The notes: generated from the sequence alone by a model not told the origin. A stretch of DNA of 64,000 bases from Cloacibacterium caeni (GCF_907163105.1 NZ_OU015321.1:186001-250000); one strand, 5' to 3'; positions 1 to 8,949 are shown, counted from the stretch's first letter. Numbers and translations: made by a program.

Positions 1-124
1 CCATCATCCATCATCCATCACCCATCAACCAACAACCAACAACCATCAACCAACAACCATCAACCAACAACCATCAATCATCAATCATCACCCATCATCC
101 ATCATCCATCACCCAACCCAAGTA
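1..124. repeat. Degenerate CCATCA / CCAACAA simple-sequence tract
   Basis: The whole stretch is built from short runs of CCATCA, CATCATC and CCAACAA with almost no other sequence. It runs from the window edge to one base before the first ATG. No coding frame or promoter is recognisable in it. A comparable CACATCAC-type tract lies at the far end of the polysaccharide cluster (about 36884-36924). Confidence 0.85.
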
Positions 125-1363
125 ATGTTAAAGGAAAGTCAAAGGAAAGTCAAAGGAAAGTCAAAGGAAAGTATAACTAATGTCTCTACTTTGGAAGGTC
201 ATACCATTGCCAAACCAAAACTTTTTAGAATTTCTACGGTTCCTATGTCGCTCAATCTTTTATTAAAAGGGCAGTTGAATTTCTTGAACCAAGATTTTGA
301 TGTAACCGCTATTTCTGGCGAAGGAGCAGATCTAGAGTTGGTAAAAGAAAGAGAAGGCGTAAAAACCCATCCTATAGAAATGCACAGACACATTTCTTTG
401 AAACAAGACCTAGCCTCGCTTTGGAGGTTGTATCGATATTTCAAAAAAGAAAAACCAGACATCATTCATTCTATTACTCCAAAAGCAGGGTTACTCTCTA
501 TGATGGCAGGAAAATTAGCAGGAGTTCCTATAAGAATGCACACCTTTACAGGATTGATTTTTCCTTATAAAAATGGTTACATGAAGCGAACCTTGATAAT
601 TATGGATAGAATTTTGTGCAGATGTGCTACACATGTTTATCCAGAAGGAAAAGGCGTGAAAGAAGACTTGCAAAGACATAATATTACCAATAAACCCCTC
701 AAAATTATTGCCAACGGAAATGTAAATGGAGTAGATCTAGATTATTATCATCCCGAAGCCATTTCTGAGGAGGGTAAAAAGAAATTACGAGCATCCCTTC
801 AAATAAATGAAGACGATTTTGTCTTCGTATTTGTGGGGAGACTGGTCATAGATAAAGGAGTGAGAGAATTAGTAAAAGCATTTGACGCTCTTAGCAAGCA
901 ACATCAAAACATAAAACTCATTTTAGTAGGTCCCAGAGAAAATGCACATAATCCTAAAAAGAGGGCGATGTTTCATACAATAAATCAAAATCAAAAGATT
1001 ATTACGGTAGGATTTCAGGATGATGTAAGACCTTACTATGCAGTAAGTAATGTGTTGATGCTGCCCAGTTATCGTGAAGGATTTCCCAATGCTGTTTTAC
1101 AAGCGGGAGCGATGGGTTTGCCAAGTATCGTTTCAGATATTTCGGGGTGCAATGAAATTATTGAGCATGAAGTCAATGGTCTTTTGGTACCTAAAAAAAA
1201 TCATCAGGAACTCCAAAAAAACATGGAGAAAATACTCGTGACGCCTAATTTTTTAGAAAGCTTACAAAAAAATGCACGAAATAGAGTAGCAGAATCTTTT
1301 GATAAGAGTTTAGTTTGGAAAGAAATTAAAAAAGAATACGTAAAAGCTCTAAATGAATTATAG
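125..1363 (+). CDS. GT4-family glycosyltransferase
   Basis: This 412-residue protein has the two-Rossmann-fold GT-B layout of GT4 retaining glycosyltransferases. The N-terminal fold begins with RISTVPMSLNLLLKGQ (about residue 35) and has the IIHSITPKAGLLSMMAG segment. The donor-binding half carries FVGRLVIDKGVREL and PSYREGFPNAVLQAG. In the usual E-x7-E motif the second Glu is Gln, which I believe is common in this Bacteroidota subgroup. It probably adds a sugar to a lipid-linked glycan at the cytoplasmic face. The ATG at 125 is the only ATG ahead of the first beta strand, but its first 15 codons are an 11-bp tandem repeat, so a TTG at about 191 is an alternative start. Donor and acceptor cannot be read from the sequence. 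Confidence 0.85.
   Translation: MLKESQRKVKGKSKESITNVSTLEGHTIAKPKLFRISTVPMSLNLLLKGQLNFLNQDFDVTAISGEGADLELVKEREGVKTHPIEMHRHISLKQDLASLWRLYRYFKKEKPDIIHSITPKAGLLSMMAGKLAGVPIRMHTFTGLIFPYKNGYMKRTLIIMDRILCRCATHVYPEGKGVKEDLQRHNITNKPLKIIANGNVNGVDLDYYHPEAISEEGKKKLRASLQINEDDFVFVFVGRLVIDKGVRELVKAFDALSKQHQNIKLILVGPRENAHNPKKRAMFHTINQNQKIITVGFQDDVRPYYAVSNVLMLPSYREGFPNAVLQAGAMGLPSIVSDISGCNEIIEHEVNGLLVPKKNHQELQKNMEKILVTPNFLESLQKNARNRVAESFDKSLVWKEIKKEYVKALNEL
130..172 (+). repeat. 11-bp tandem repeat, 3.9 copies, inside the start of a glycosyltransferase gene
   Basis: Three perfect copies of AAAGGAAAGTC (130-140, 141-151, 152-162) are followed by ten of eleven bases of a fourth (163-172). The unit is not a multiple of three, so gain or loss of one copy would shift the frame between the ATG at 125 and the conserved body of the glycosyltransferase. 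Confidence 0.9.
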
Positions 1364-1373
1364 ATTAAAAAAA

Positions 1374-1405
1374 ATAGGCTGCTTCAATCCAATGAAGCAG
1401 CCTAT
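1374..1405. terminator. Bidirectional hairpin terminator
   Basis: A 13-bp perfect stem (1374-1386 with 1393-1405, 6-nt loop) lies between two convergent stop codons. An A-run on its left and a T-rich stretch on its right let it serve both strands. Confidence 0.9.
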
Positions 1406-1428
1406 TATATATTTTAGTCAAAAAGATG

Positions 1429-2655
1429 TTATTCGATAATAATTTTTTTAGAATCTTTGCCCATTTCAGAAATGAGAGTTCCTATATATACTCCAGATTT
1501 TAATGAACTTACGTTTACATCTTTTTGATTTTTTATAGAAAGTATTTTTCTTCCATTAAGGTCAGTTACTTCAAAAGTGAAGTCTTTAATAGAAGAGTCT
1601 AGTTGTAGATGCAAAACATCTTTTACAGGATTAGGATACACAGCAAAATCTTTGGCCTTATTCACATCATTTACAGCAAGTGTTCCTGTATCTGCTACCG
1701 CAAAATGCTGTACAGCGCCTACAGTAGCTTTAGTAACTTGATAAATATAAGGATAGGATAAATTAGCAATGGTATCAGTATTGTTGTGGTAATAAGGATT
1801 AGAAACTACAGTTCCATTGTTAGTTGGTCTTTCATATAATCCAATAACAGTTTCACCATTTTTTTCAAAAGGCATATAGTCAGATCCATATATATTATCT
1901 ATAAAACCAGTTAAAGAGCTATAATAACCAACATAAGTTTGTAAATCTGCAGTAGCGGCTATGCTAGCTGTATTATTTGTAGTGTTAACTCCATATTTAG
2001 GATTTGTTCCTGTATCATTTATTCTGTCTTCTTCACAGACTACACTGTTGTTGGTTCTATCACTTCTGCCACCAATTTGATCCAAATTAAAAACCAATTT
2101 TATTTTCATTTTTGGGTTAGTAGTATTTACAACATTGGTTACATAATTTTTACTGCCTAGTAAACCTTGTTCCTCACCAGTGAAGTGAATAAATTTAATT
2201 GAGTATTCAGTAGGTACATCTTTCAGGATTCTAGCCACTTCCATGATGGCAGCTACTCCGCTCGCATTATCATTAGCGCCTTCACTTCTATTGGTAGAAG
2301 TGGTTCCATAAAAGGAGTCGTAGTGTCCACAGATGATAACGTATTCATCTGGATGTACAGTGCCTGTTTTGGTGATGATAACATTTTTTACAGTTGTAGA
2401 ACTGTAAGTGAAATTATCATACGTAATTTGGCTGTCTGCATAACCAAAATCTTTATACTTCTGTACAATGTAGTTTAGCGCATTTGTAGAGGCGGCTTTG
2501 CCTGTCCCTTTAAGACCAAAACCTACCAATGAAGAATTATATGTCTCAATGTTTGATTGTAATACCTGATTTACCCTAGAAAGATAAGTTGCATTTGCTT
2601 GAGAAAAACAGAAAGAAGCGGATAATAAAGAAAAAGAAAGTAGTAGTTTTTTCAT
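1429..2655 (-). CDS. Secreted M28-family zinc peptidase with T9SS sorting domain
   Basis: This 408-residue protein starts with a Sec signal peptide (about residues 1-19, ending FCFSQA). An M28 aminopeptidase-type catalytic domain follows, with the expected metal and catalytic residues: H111 in CGHYDS, D129 in GANDNASG, E161-E162 in TGEEQGLLG, D192 in FNLDQIGG and H290 near the domain end. The last 75 or so residues, from AVYPNPVKDVLHL, form a type A T9SS C-terminal sorting domain. The enzyme should therefore be exported through the outer membrane and either anchored or released. It probably removes N-terminal residues from peptides, but its specificity is unknown. It is transcribed alone, convergent with the upstream glycosyltransferase. 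Confidence 0.93.
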   Translation of the reverse strand: MKKLLLSFSLLSASFCFSQANATYLSRVNQVLQSNIETYNSSLVGFGLKGTGKAASTNALNYIVQKYKDFGYADSQITYDNFTYSSTTVKNVIITKTGTVHPDEYVIICGHYDSFYGTTSTNRSEGANDNASGVAAIMEVARILKDVPTEYSIKFIHFTGEEQGLLGSKNYVTNVVNTTNPKMKIKLVFNLDQIGGRSDRTNNSVVCEEDRINDTGTNPKYGVNTTNNTASIAATADLQTYVGYYSSLTGFIDNIYGSDYMPFEKNGETVIGLYERPTNNGTVVSNPYYHNNTDTIANLSYPYIYQVTKATVGAVQHFAVADTGTLAVNDVNKAKDFAVYPNPVKDVLHLQLDSSIKDFTFEVTDLNGRKILSIKNQKDVNVSSLKSGVYIGTLISEMGKDSKKIIIE

Positions 2656-2677
2656 TTTTAAATCTTTTTTAGTTTCA

Positions 2678-2685
2678 CAAATTTA
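2678..2685 (-). promoter_or_regulatory. Promoter -7 element for the M28 peptidase gene
   Basis: On the minus strand this reads TAAATTTG, a perfect match to the Bacteroidota -7 consensus TAnnTTTG, 22 bases before the start codon. No TTG -33 element at the usual 17-23 base spacing was found. Confidence 0.55.
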
Positions 2686-3028
2686 ATTATTTTATATAAA
2701 GATATAGTAATATTTTTTAAAATAATTGAAATTATAAAGAATAGTGGATGGTTTAGTTTTAAAAATCAAGTAATTGTGTTAATATCATAAATTTAAGTAT
2801 TAAAATTTCTTAAATACAAAATATATTTTGATGATATATAGCATATAATTGAATTATGTAGATAATTTTATTTTGCTTTTTTTGTAAGGTTTTTATTGTT
2901 GTTTTTTTTGTAAGATGTTTTATAATAAAGGATTTTAGAGGTAGGTTGATTTATTTTATTATTATTTTTTTATTTTTAATCATATAATAATATTACTGTA
3001 GATATGATAATTTATTAAAAAATAAGTT

Positions 3029-3036
3029 TATATTTG
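3029..3036 (+). promoter_or_regulatory. Promoter -7 element for the giant T9SS gene
   Basis: TATATTTG matches TAnnTTTG and lies 28 bases ahead of the start codon. No convincing -33 TTG was found. Confidence 0.55.
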
Positions 3037-3064
3037 TGTTGAATAAACTAATAAAAGTCTGAAT

Positions 3065-6000
3065 ATGAAGTTAATAATGAAATCTTTATTCATCATTAAA
3101 GAGAAGATTTTCTATGTACTTTTTCTAAAATTTCTTTTAATGTCTTCTTTGGCCTTTGGGCAGTTTAATGATAATACTCCAAATGGAGGAACAGAAACGT
3201 GGGTAGCCCCAGTTGGAGTTACTTCTGTTAAGGCAGAGGTATGGGGTTCTGGAGGCTCTGGTGGAGGTTCTACAGCAAATAATAGAAGCGGTTCTGGAGG
3301 AGGCGGTGGTGGTTATACCACTAGAACCTTTGATGTATTGGCAGGCCAAACCATAACGTACACCGTGGGAGCTGGTGCAATTGCAAATTTTGCTGGAGCC
3401 AATGGAAACAATGGAAACTTATCAAATTTAACACATGCTCCTTCTGCAACCACATTAGTGGGTAATGGTGGCGGTAGAGGAAATGCAAATAGCGCAACTG
3501 GTGGTATAGGTGGTACAGGAACAGGAGGCGCTAATATTTCTGGTTCTAATGGTGGAGCTGGCAATTCCAATATTGGAGGGAATGGAGGAGATGGAGGGAA
3601 CGCGCCTGGAACTGGAGGGACTGGTCAGAGTAATAATGATGGTCTTACAGGAGTAATACCTGGCGGCGGCGGCGGCGGCGGCGAACGTGGAGGTGGTTTC
3701 AGAGCTGGAGGTGCAGGAGCTAATGGACAAATTACGTTAACCTATATTTCTGTTTCTAATGTATCTCCTAGCCCTGTATGTGTAGGTTCTACAATAACAA
3801 TTACCGGAACTAATTTTGCTACAACAGGCTCTACTACAGTTAGTATTAATGGAACCCCATGTACGAGTGTTACGGTTGTAAATTCTACTACTATAACTGC
3901 TGTAGTTGGAGCGGGTACCACTTCTGGAACCGTATTGGTAAACAATCCTAATGGCACGAATAATGGGAGGTCTATTACCGTTAATGCTTCCCCGTCTGCT
4001 ATTGGAGGAGGAGCTTCTACGGTGTGTACAGGTTCTGTCTCTCCTGCTTTTACAAACGCTGTGGGAGGAGGAACGTGGTCTATCTCTAATGGAACAGGTG
4101 CTGCTACTATCACAGCTGGAGGTGTAGTAACTGGGGTTTCTACTGGTTCTGCTACGGTAGTATACACCATAGGAACTTGTTCGGTGTCTTTTCCTATTAC
4201 TGTGGTTACAACTCCAGCGATAACCTCTAACCCTTCTAATGTTTCAGTTGCTACTGGAGCTAATACATCTTTTACGGTAGCAGCAAATAACATTCCTACC
4301 GCTTATACATGGCAGGTGAGTACAGATGGAGGTACCAGTTGGAACAATATTTCAAATGGAGGAGTATACAGCAATGCTACTACCGCTACTTTAAATATAA
4401 CAGGTGCAACAATTGGGATGAATGGCTATTTATTCCGTGCTTCTGCTACCAATAATTGTGGCACTTCTGCTTATTCTTCTAATGCCGCATTAACGGTAAC
4501 ATATTGTACACCAAACTTTACAAATACTGATAAACCAAGATTGTATATTAATAGTTTTCAATTTGTTGGGGTGCTTAATACTACTGTTGCCAATACTTCT
4601 ACATGGGCTTCTGGTTATCAAAATTTTACTTCTTTTACGCCAATTGCAGAACAACCTCAAGGTACGGCGATTAATATTTTAGCATCTAGTGGTTCAAACA
4701 GAGTTCCTAGACAGAATGGTACTTGGAAAGCGTGGGTAGATTGGAATAAAGACGGAGATTTTAATGATGCGGGAGAAGAAGTGTATAACATGATTTCTTT
4801 TACCACTCCATCTGTTACCTTTGGATTTATTATTCCTGCTGGTCAAGCTGAGGGAAATTATACATTAAGAATTGGTACTTTTTCTGTTCAAGGAAATAAT
4901 TTTACTTCTTGTTCTACGACTTCTGGCTATGGTGAAATGGAGGATTATACATTTAAAGTTGTTACAGATTGTCCCGCTAAAGTTTTGAACGTTAATAATG
5001 TTAACCCTTTTGATGGAGAAAGATGCGGTGCTGGTTCAGTAAGGCTTTCAGCAACTGGTAATGCAAGTGCTGTTTCATACAATTGGTATGACAGTATCTA
5101 CGGTGGTACATTGTTAGGTTCTGGTAATATCTATAATACACCTTCTATTTCTTCAACTACTACTTATTATGTTACAGCTGTAAGCTCTACAGGATGCGAA
5201 ACAGCTTTTAGATATCCTGTAGAAGCTAGAATAGATCCTAATCCTACTGTTACGTTCAGTACCAGTGATCCTGCAATTTGCGGAGAAGATAAGCCAAGTC
5301 TTTTAGTTTCTGCTTCTGGAGATAAATACCAAGACGTAATTTTTGAGAAATTTGATTCAGGCTTGGGTGTTTTTGCTAATCAAGTAGCTGGTGCTTATAC
5401 AGATGTTGAAGGTCATTGGCAAATAAGAAACAGTCCCTATATACCAAAAATAGCAGAAGGGTATGAAGGTTTATCTCCAGCAATGTCATCTGGTTATTTT
5501 GGGGCAGGTTTTGCGATGATTAATACAGATATTAGTAGAGGTTCTTCAGGTCAATCCATTTTAAATAGAATGGTTTCTAATAATCTAGATGTGAGCGGTT
5601 TTTTAAATTTAAAAGTAGACTTTGATTTATATAACTTCACCATTGCACATGATTTTACTGAAGGGTATACCCTAATAGAATATTCTTTAAATGGAGGAAC
5701 TACTTGGGCTACCCTAGACCAATTTATAGGAACCAGAGGGAACCCACTGAAATGGGAGAAGTTTTCTTATACAATTCCTGGGGCTAATTTCACTTCTACC
5801 AATTTTAAAATAAGATTTTCTGTTTTTTCTTATGCAGGGACACTAGCTGGAGGAGGTACAGGTTTTATAGAAGGAATTACGGCAATAGATAACGTAAGAA
5901 TCTATGGATTCAAAACCATCAATACTCCATTTAAATGGAATAGCGCGGCGACCACAATTTATGATACAGATTGTGTGACACCACTTCCAATAAACGATTT

Positions 6001-7912
6001 AAGATCTACTGTTTGTGTAAAACCTTCAGCTACAGAATTAGAAGATGTTAACTGGGCTCTGAATGCGAGTGCTACTTTTAGCAATGGTTGTCCTGCGATT
6101 GGAAATTATACTGTTTCTAACGATACTAAAACATGGTTGCAACCAGGCATTACAGATTGGAATCTTGGTGCTCAATGGAAACCTTCTACTGTCCCTACTA
6201 TTGCAAAATGTGTTATCGTAAGAACTCCAGTAGAATTACCATCTTTAACTACAGGAACTCACGGTTTGGCAAGAAGTGTTATTGTAAAACCTGGTGGTAA
6301 GCTAACCGTTGAACCTAAATCTAGCCTTACCATTCAAAACTATTTAAAAAATGAAGCTGCGGCAAGTGATGTATTGGTAGAATCTGATGCTAATCTTCTA
6401 CAAATTAATAATTCTTCTGTAAATATTGGTAATATTACCGTAAAAAGAAATGCCAATTTAAAAAGATTAGATTATACTTACTGGGGAAGTCCTGTTGATG
6501 GGCAAAATGTAAAAGCCTTTTCGGCAGGTACTCTTGATACCAGATTCTATGTGTATAACGAAAGTAATGACTATTTTGATGGATTGTTCATTAGAAATCT
6601 ATATCCTGACAATGTAACGTATAGTCAAACTCCTACTGTAGATAAAAACACCCATACATTTATTAGAGGTAAAGGATATGCTGTTAGAGCTTCTAATGCT
6701 CTCTCTAATGTTTTGTCTAGTATTCCTCATAGTTTTGTTGGTGTTCCTAATAATGGCTTAGTAGATATTCCGGTGGTAAAATCTGCAACAGGACAAGGAT
6801 ATAATTTGATTTCTAATCCGTACCCTTCTAATATAGACTTTTATGCTTTGTACAATTATGGTACTAATAGCAGCATTATTTATAACACCGCTTACTTCTG
6901 GACAAATACCAACTATAATCCTAAAATGCAAGGCGCTAATTACCCAAGTGATTTACCAGATGGAACTAAAATTATAAATAATTATGCCATTTTAAACGGA
7001 ACTGGTGGTGTATCTGCTCCTTATGCTTCGGGAACAGGTAATAATAATCCTATTGGTTCTCTTACCAACTGCCCTACTTGTACTACTCCTAATCAATTTA
7101 TAAAAGTGGGGCAAGGTTTTATTGTAAAGGTTAGAAATGCAGGAAGTTATAATCTTAGTTTAGAAAACAATAGCGGTATCAGAAATAATAATTCTACATC
7201 TGTATTCTTTAATAGAATGGCTAATAATAACCAAAGAACCAATGTAGAAAAAGACAGATTTTGGATTTCTTTGAAAACACCTTTGGATTTTGTAAGTCCT
7301 ATTTTAATTGGTTATCCACAAGGAAGTACTACTAATTATGAGGAAGATTATGATGCAGAGCTTCTCATCTATGGAGGTGATAGTTTCTATTCTAATTTAG
7401 ATAATAAAAAATTGGCAATACAAGGAAGAGGTTATCCTTTTAATCCATCAGATGAAGTAACTTTAGGTGCTAGATTAGGTCTTGAAGGACAATATGAAAT
7501 TTCATTAGGTGCAAAAGAAGGCGTGTTTGTGTCTCAGCAATCTATATTTTTGTATGATAAATATCTAGGAGTAACTAAAGATATTTCCAAAGAAAAATAT
7601 GTGTTTTCTTCAAAGGCTGGCGATTTTGGTGATCGATTTATAATTCAGTATTCCAATCAAGGAACTTTAAATACTTCTAATAATCTAGATAAATTGCTAA
7701 AAGTTTATCAGTCTTCAGAGTATATTATAATTGATTCTCCAGATATAGTATCTTCATTAAAAATATATGACGTTTCTGGTAAATTATCATACCAAGCAAA
7801 GCCAGATAAAAAGAGAGTTGAAGTTCACTCTTCTAGATTTTTATCAGGTGTTTACATTTTGAATATTGAAACTAAAGAAGGAAATGTTATTAAAAAGATT
7901 ACAAAAAAATAA
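3065..7912 (+). CDS. Giant T9SS-exported surface protein (Gly-rich, IPT/Ig-like and GEVED domains)
   Basis: This 1615-residue protein has a signal peptide (residues 1 to about 33, ending SLAFGQ). A glycine-rich domain covers about residues 45-225 and is followed by an IPT/TIG-like domain (about 230-305) and Ig-like segments (about 385-475). A GEVED-type domain lies at about 545-630 (WVDWNKDGDFNDAGEE and SGYGEMEDY). Another Ig-like domain follows at about 635-722, then a jelly-roll-like region at about 755-950. A long region typical of flavobacterial adhesins comes next, and the last 75 residues are a T9SS sorting domain (LKIYDVSGKLSYQ, FLSGVYILNIETKEG). This composition suggests a cell-surface adhesin or matrix protein, but no catalytic motif shows a specific function. 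It has its own promoter and a downstream hairpin. Confidence 0.93.
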   Translation: MKLIMKSLFIIKEKIFYVLFLKFLLMSSLAFGQFNDNTPNGGTETWVAPVGVTSVKAEVWGSGGSGGGSTANNRSGSGGGGGGYTTRTFDVLAGQTITYTVGAGAIANFAGANGNNGNLSNLTHAPSATTLVGNGGGRGNANSATGGIGGTGTGGANISGSNGGAGNSNIGGNGGDGGNAPGTGGTGQSNNDGLTGVIPGGGGGGGERGGGFRAGGAGANGQITLTYISVSNVSPSPVCVGSTITITGTNFATTGSTTVSINGTPCTSVTVVNSTTITAVVGAGTTSGTVLVNNPNGTNNGRSITVNASPSAIGGGASTVCTGSVSPAFTNAVGGGTWSISNGTGAATITAGGVVTGVSTGSATVVYTIGTCSVSFPITVVTTPAITSNPSNVSVATGANTSFTVAANNIPTAYTWQVSTDGGTSWNNISNGGVYSNATTATLNITGATIGMNGYLFRASATNNCGTSAYSSNAALTVTYCTPNFTNTDKPRLYINSFQFVGVLNTTVANTSTWASGYQNFTSFTPIAEQPQGTAINILASSGSNRVPRQNGTWKAWVDWNKDGDFNDAGEEVYNMISFTTPSVTFGFIIPAGQAEGNYTLRIGTFSVQGNNFTSCSTTSGYGEMEDYTFKVVTDCPAKVLNVNNVNPFDGERCGAGSVRLSATGNASAVSYNWYDSIYGGTLLGSGNIYNTPSISSTTTYYVTAVSSTGCETAFRYPVEARIDPNPTVTFSTSDPAICGEDKPSLLVSASGDKYQDVIFEKFDSGLGVFANQVAGAYTDVEGHWQIRNSPYIPKIAEGYEGLSPAMSSGYFGAGFAMINTDISRGSSGQSILNRMVSNNLDVSGFLNLKVDFDLYNFTIAHDFTEGYTLIEYSLNGGTTWATLDQFIGTRGNPLKWEKFSYTIPGANFTSTNFKIRFSVFSYAGTLAGGGTGFIEGITAIDNVRIYGFKTINTPFKWNSAATTIYDTDCVTPLPINDLRSTVCVKPSATELEDVNWALNASATFSNGCPAIGNYTVSNDTKTWLQPGITDWNLGAQWKPSTVPTIAKCVIVRTPVELPSLTTGTHGLARSVIVKPGGKLTVEPKSSLTIQNYLKNEAAASDVLVESDANLLQINNSSVNIGNITVKRNANLKRLDYTYWGSPVDGQNVKAFSAGTLDTRFYVYNESNDYFDGLFIRNLYPDNVTYSQTPTVDKNTHTFIRGKGYAVRASNALSNVLSSIPHSFVGVPNNGLVDIPVVKSATGQGYNLISNPYPSNIDFYALYNYGTNSSIIYNTAYFWTNTNYNPKMQGANYPSDLPDGTKIINNYAILNGTGGVSAPYASGTGNNNPIGSLTNCPTCTTPNQFIKVGQGFIVKVRNAGSYNLSLENNSGIRNNNSTSVFFNRMANNNQRTNVEKDRFWISLKTPLDFVSPILIGYPQGSTTNYEEDYDAELLIYGGDSFYSNLDNKKLAIQGRGYPFNPSDEVTLGARLGLEGQYEISLGAKEGVFVSQQSIFLYDKYLGVTKDISKEKYVFSSKAGDFGDRFIIQYSNQGTLNTSNNLDKLLKVYQSSEYIIIDSPDIVSSLKIYDVSGKLSYQAKPDKKRVEVHSSRFLSGVYILNIETKEGNVIKKITKK
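3662..3682 (+). repeat. (GGC)7 trinucleotide repeat
   Basis: Seven consecutive GGC codons encode a heptaglycine run in the Gly-rich domain of the giant T9SS protein. The run stands out in an AT-rich genome. Length changes here would keep the reading frame. Confidence 0.9.
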
Positions 7913-8308
7913 TACTGAAACCTCTAGTGCATTATAGAAAAATTTTATTATGCCTTAGCGTATTTTACGGTGAATCATAATCTGAAAAACTTTTGATAAT
8001 GCATTACGGGCTATAAAAGTGTTTTAATATTTAATTTATAAAGCAGAGCTAGCCTCTGCTTTTTCTTGCCTTTTTTTGGCTTTATTTTTGGTAATAATTT
8101 AATGAAAAATTATTATTGATATTATAAATTGATTTTTAATTTCACATAATGTTTTTTATTACCTCTGCACTCAATATGATAACGTTGATAGGTGATGTAT
8201 AAATACATTGTCTAAAAATCTGAATATTAATTTTACTCAAAGGATTAATAAATTTATAAACCCAAAAACTCCTTAAGGAATTATTGCAAAATGTCTAAGT
8301 TAGTTTGA
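7913..8308. other. Non-coding gap between T9SS genes
   Basis: The gap contains the terminator at 8041-8064 and AT-rich sequence with no credible start or domain. It leads into the relic of a T9SS sorting domain that starts at 8309. It may be what remains after deletion of the body of that gene. Confidence 0.5.
8041..8064 (+). terminator. Rho-independent terminator after the giant T9SS gene
   Basis: An 8-bp stem (8041-8048 with 8054-8061, loop CTAGC) runs into a T-tract. It lies about 130 bases past the stop codon. Confidence 0.8.
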
Positions 8309-8621
8309 AGATGTACAGCAGAAAAAGGTAAAAATAAAGAAAGATTCGAAATTGTGTATAAAATCCCTAACAGAAACCTTTCCACCATAGAGAAAGACAT
8401 GTATGGTTTGGTAATCAACCAAGCAGAGGATAAATATATAATAGAAGCTGATAAAGTATTTTCTGAAGTGAAAATCTTCAATACATCTGGCTCATATCGA
8501 TAGTATTAAAAGTGGAAGAAAAATTTTAACAATAGAAAAAAATAAATTAGCAACAGGTATTAATATTTTTAGCATTATATTTGCTGATGAGATAGTAAAT
8601 AAAAAGATAATTTCAAAATAA
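8309..8621 (+). pseudogene. Frameshifted relic of a T9SS protein C-terminus
   Basis: From 8309 one frame reads a typical domain end (KERFEIVYKIPNRNLST, then YGLVINQAEDKYIIEA and EVKIFNTSGS) and hits a stop at 8501-8503. The sense continues in the next frame from about 8496 (IDSIKSGRKILTIEKN, then LATGINIFSIIFADEI), ending with a stop at 8619-8621. Removing one base near 8495 would rejoin the halves into a normal T9SS sorting domain of about 104 residues. An in-frame TGA at 8306-8308 closes the 5' side and no start codon precedes it. The gene is therefore both truncated and frameshifted. Its stop abuts the start of the next gene at 8622, so the two were probably once co-transcribed. Confidence 0.8.
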
Positions 8622-8906
8622 ATGAAAAAATTCATTTTAACTCTAACATTGATTTGTACGGTAAATTTTTTCTTTGGTCAAGAAGCGCAAGAGATAAATA
8701 CCTTTCAAAAATCTGAAAATGTAGCTACGGGTACTAAGAGTGCTGCTGGAACTATCGGAGGTGAACAGACAGAAGATACAGGTCCTGGAAACCTTCCAGG
8801 AGATGAGGAAATTCCTATTGATGACTATTTACCAGTTTTGGCAATTTCAGCATTAGTCATAATGGTTTATCAGTACAAAATGAAAAATCGTAAAATTGTA
8901 AAATAA
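8622..8906 (+). CDS. Small membrane protein with signal peptide and PIDDYLP motif
   Basis: This 94-residue protein of unknown function has an N-terminal signal sequence (residues 1 to about 20, ending NFFFGQ). A Gly/Glu/Asp-rich linker contains TGPGNLPGDEEIPIDDYLP. A single membrane helix (about residues 70-84) and a short lysine-rich tail follow. Small proteins ending in a (P)IDDYLP-plus-helix pattern recur beside T9SS surface-protein genes in flavobacteria, as I recall from family experience, but I know no assigned role. Here the start directly follows the stop of the T9SS relic, which fits that pairing. A strong terminator closes the unit. Confidence 0.75.
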   Translation: MKKFILTLTLICTVNFFFGQEAQEINTFQKSENVATGTKSAAGTIGGEQTEDTGPGNLPGDEEIPIDDYLPVLAISALVIMVYQYKMKNRKIVK

Positions 8907-8912
8907 ATTTTT

Positions 8913-8942
8913 AAAAAACCGAAAGATTAATTTCGGTTTTTT
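8913..8942 (+). terminator. Rho-independent terminator
   Basis: A 12-bp perfect stem (8913-8924 with 8931-8942, loop GATTAA) ends in a T-run. Its last base overlaps the -7 element of recX. Confidence 0.92.
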
Positions 8943-8949
8943 ATTTTTG
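8942..8949 (+). promoter_or_regulatory. Promoter -7 element for recX
   Basis: TATTTTTG fits TAnnTTTG and ends only 5 bases before the recX ATG at 8955. Transcription would start at or within a few bases of the start codon, giving an almost leaderless mRNA. Confidence 0.5.

Larger units (their letters stand above)
2656..3064. other. AT-rich divergent intergenic region
   Basis: This gap separates the divergently transcribed M28 peptidase and giant T9SS genes. It is almost entirely A and T, with long T-runs around 2876-2975. Apart from the two -7 elements annotated separately, I see no gene, RNA or clear operator. Confidence 0.6.

Noticed and set aside
1075-1110. Gln in place of the second Glu of E-x7-E in the first glycosyltransferase
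   Set aside because: This change appears usual in the Bacteroidota GT4 subgroup that the protein resembles, and the rest of the site is intact.
3742-4293. 183-codon minus-strand frame inside the giant T9SS gene
   Set aside because: It is a shadow of low-complexity Ser/Thr/Val-rich coding sequence on the plus strand and resembles no family.
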